Source: Pirellulaceae bacterium (GTDB lineage Bacteria > Planctomycetota > Planctomycetia > Pirellulales > Pirellulaceae). From it: 15,550 nt of DNA. This document shows, piece after piece, positions 14,217 to 15,550 of the stretch. Where the stretch lies: NCBI GenBank assembly GCA_030744095.1, contig JASLRF010000042.1, forward strand, positions 1-15,550, read 5' to 3'. The position numbers were made by a program, and so were the translations under genes. How positions within the stretch are numbered: position 1 is the stretch's first letter; the number at the start of each line of letters is the position of its first letter. Under the pieces are notes generated by a model that ran no database searches, was not told the DNA's origin, and saw only the letters and a program-made list of their open reading frames with translations.

Positions 14217-15550
14217 ATGCACGTACGACTCGATACGCTTCTTTGGCTGACCGTCGCGATCCAGCTGGCTGCCAACGCGTCATTCGCTGCTGGGCCCTAT
14301 CAAGCGACGGGTCTCAAAGTAGGTGAAGTCGATGGCACCTCGGCGATTGTCTGGACTCGGCTGACGCGCAACGCAAAACGGAATTCGGCCGACGGTCCGA
14401 TGGTCACGTTTGAGATGTCGAAAACCAAAAAGAAACAAGTCGTCGACGTGATTTACCCACCGGGAACCGATGTCAGCAGTTTACGTGATGCGGTTCCTGG
14501 AACTGCTGGGGAAGTAAGAGTGCTGTACCAGCGCCAAGGTGTGGATGACTGGCAGGAAACCGACTGGCACGATGTCGATCCTCAATGGGATTTCACGCAC
14601 CAGTTCAAGCTGACCGGATTGCAGCAGCAGGCGCGCTACGCACTCCGCGTCGAATCGCGCTCCGGCGGCGAGGCGGGTCAGACGATCAACGGCGAGTTTC
14701 GCACAGCACCCGCTGTTGACGACCCCGCACGTGTCGTCTTCACCATCTCCACGGGACAAGCATTTCGCGACAAGGATCTGCCCGAGGGCTACAAGATCTA
14801 TGCCCCGATGCTGGCCTTGGATCCCAGCTTCTTTGTTCACACTGGCGACATTGTCTACTACGATCGGCTCGCCAAAACCGCCGCGCTGGCCAACTATCAT
14901 TGGCAGCGCACCTATGGCCTGCCAACCAACGTCACCTTCCACAATCGCGTGGCCAGCTATTTCATCAAGGACGATCACGACAGCTGGCAGAATGACTGTT
15001 GGCCGTCAATGAAAAACCAGAAGATGTTTCAGTTTACGTTTGCCCAAGGCCTGGCGATTTTCCCCAAGCAAGTGCCGATGGGTCGATCGACCTACCGCAC
15101 GCGACGATGGGGCAAGGACTTGCAGATCTGGCTGGTGGAGGGACGTGACTTTCGCAGCGCCAACACCATGCCGGACGGACCAACCAAGACAATCTGGGGC
15201 GAGGCGCAGAAAGACTGGTTCAAGCAGACCGTCGCGGCGTCGGATGCCACATTCAAGGTCTTGATCAGCCCCACGCCGGTTGTTGGCCCGGATCGCACGA
15301 ATAAGAACGACAATCATGCGAACAAAGGATTTACGCAGGCAGGTGACGAGCTGCGTAAGTTTATCGCCAGCCAGAAGAATCTCGTCGTGGTATGCGGCGA
15401 CCGTCATTGGCAGTACATGTCGGTCCATCCTGGCACCGGCGTGCGCGAGTATTCGTGCGGTCCGGCCAGCAACCAACACGCTGGCGGCTGGAAGCAATCG
15501 GATTTGCGCCCCGACTATCACAAGTACTTGAACGTCGTCGGCGGGTTTCT
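14217..15550 (+). CDS. PhoD-like alkaline phosphatase (3' end cut by window)
   Basis: Open frame from ATG 14217 to the window edge (444 complete codons, no stop), so partial. A signal peptide is visible (about 1-25, NASFAAG). An N-terminal fibronectin-like domain (about 27-165) includes SAIVWTRLT and LQQQARYALRVES. The metallophosphatase domain follows: HTGDIVYYD (Asp211), KDDHDSWQND (Asp252, Asp253, His254) and VVCGDRHWQY (Asp395, His397). These are the PhoD motifs for metal binding and phosphoester cleavage. The first motif, normally with an early Asp or Cys, reads ISTGQAFRD. PhoD enzymes release phosphate from mono- and diesters; this class is common in planctomycetes next to sulfatases. 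It lies 6 nt after the sulfatase stop without a clear Shine-Dalgarno sequence, so translation may be coupled. Confidence 0.9.
   Translation, partial: MHVRLDTLLWLTVAIQLAANASFAAGPYQATGLKVGEVDGTSAIVWTRLTRNAKRNSADGPMVTFEMSKTKKKQVVDVIYPPGTDVSSLRDAVPGTAGEVRVLYQRQGVDDWQETDWHDVDPQWDFTHQFKLTGLQQQARYALRVESRSGGEAGQTINGEFRTAPAVDDPARVVFTISTGQAFRDKDLPEGYKIYAPMLALDPSFFVHTGDIVYYDRLAKTAALANYHWQRTYGLPTNVTFHNRVASYFIKDDHDSWQNDCWPSMKNQKMFQFTFAQGLAIFPKQVPMGRSTYRTRRWGKDLQIWLVEGRDFRSANTMPDGPTKTIWGEAQKDWFKQTVAASDATFKVLISPTPVVGPDRTNKNDNHANKGFTQAGDELRKFIASQKNLVVVCGDRHWQYMSVHPGTGVREYSCGPASNQHAGGWKQSDLRPDYHKYLNVVGGF

Noticed and set aside
14481..15521. Minus-strand open frames of 165 and 171 residues opposite the PhoD-like gene
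   Set aside because: The plus-strand frame shows all PhoD motifs and a signal peptide; the antisense frames resemble no family.

Overview
The window looks like a chromosomal segment of a planctomycete, most likely of the Pirellulaceae (Rhodopirellula-like). The reasons are the gene content: an ECF sigma factor overlapping a giant Ser/Thr kinase with a TPR tail, a sulfatase next to a PhoD-like phosphatase, a Tat-exported NIPSNAP protein and a two-module HtrA-like protease with an EF-hand. Intergenic spacers are long and ribosome-binding sites weak. Taxonomy is inferred from content alone. No tRNA, rRNA, transposase, integrase, CRISPR or plasmid function was seen.

Layout. (1) 1-1977: a small PH-like protein (+) converges with a stand-alone protoglobin (-), with a hairpin-rich spacer between them. 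Upstream of the protoglobin is a promoter-like sequence overlapped by nested inverted repeats. (2) 1978-3721: a short-chain dehydrogenase with a TTG start and a strong Shine-Dalgarno sequence, then a Tat-signal NIPSNAP protein. (3) 3724-4527 (-): a two-CBS-domain protein with a C-terminal HEPN-like RNNLAH motif. (4) 4676-8628 (-): an ECF sigma factor whose stop codon overlaps the start of a 1102-residue membrane Ser/Thr kinase (ATGA junction). (5) 8629-9093: divergent control region. (6) 9094-9720 (+): a second ECF sigma factor with no adjacent anti-sigma gene. (7) 10098 to the window end (+): a run of exported proteins, namely a HtrA-like protease, a small CpxP/Spy-like helical protein, a sulfatase and a truncated PhoD-like phosphatase. 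Spacing is short (21, 3 and 6 nt), so they are probably one operon.

Structure between genes. A 111-bp element occurs twice at 94% identity (1855-1965 and 8875-8985) and carries a perfect 17-bp inverted repeat around a 7-nt loop. It resembles a REP/RAYT-type extragenic palindrome. A second, unrelated 35-nt motif is shared by the spacers at 8701 and 9842.

How the genes may work together (inference). The two sigma factors and the kinase form a signalling block. The exported operon beside it handles sulfated and phosphorylated substrates and envelope protein quality. The most unusual protein is the HtrA-like protease: an active trypsin-like module, an EF-hand, then a second module that has lost its catalytic His and Ser and has a PDZ domain inserted inside it. 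No complete new defence or mobile system was found. The CBS-HEPN protein is the best candidate for an undescribed sensor-effector.
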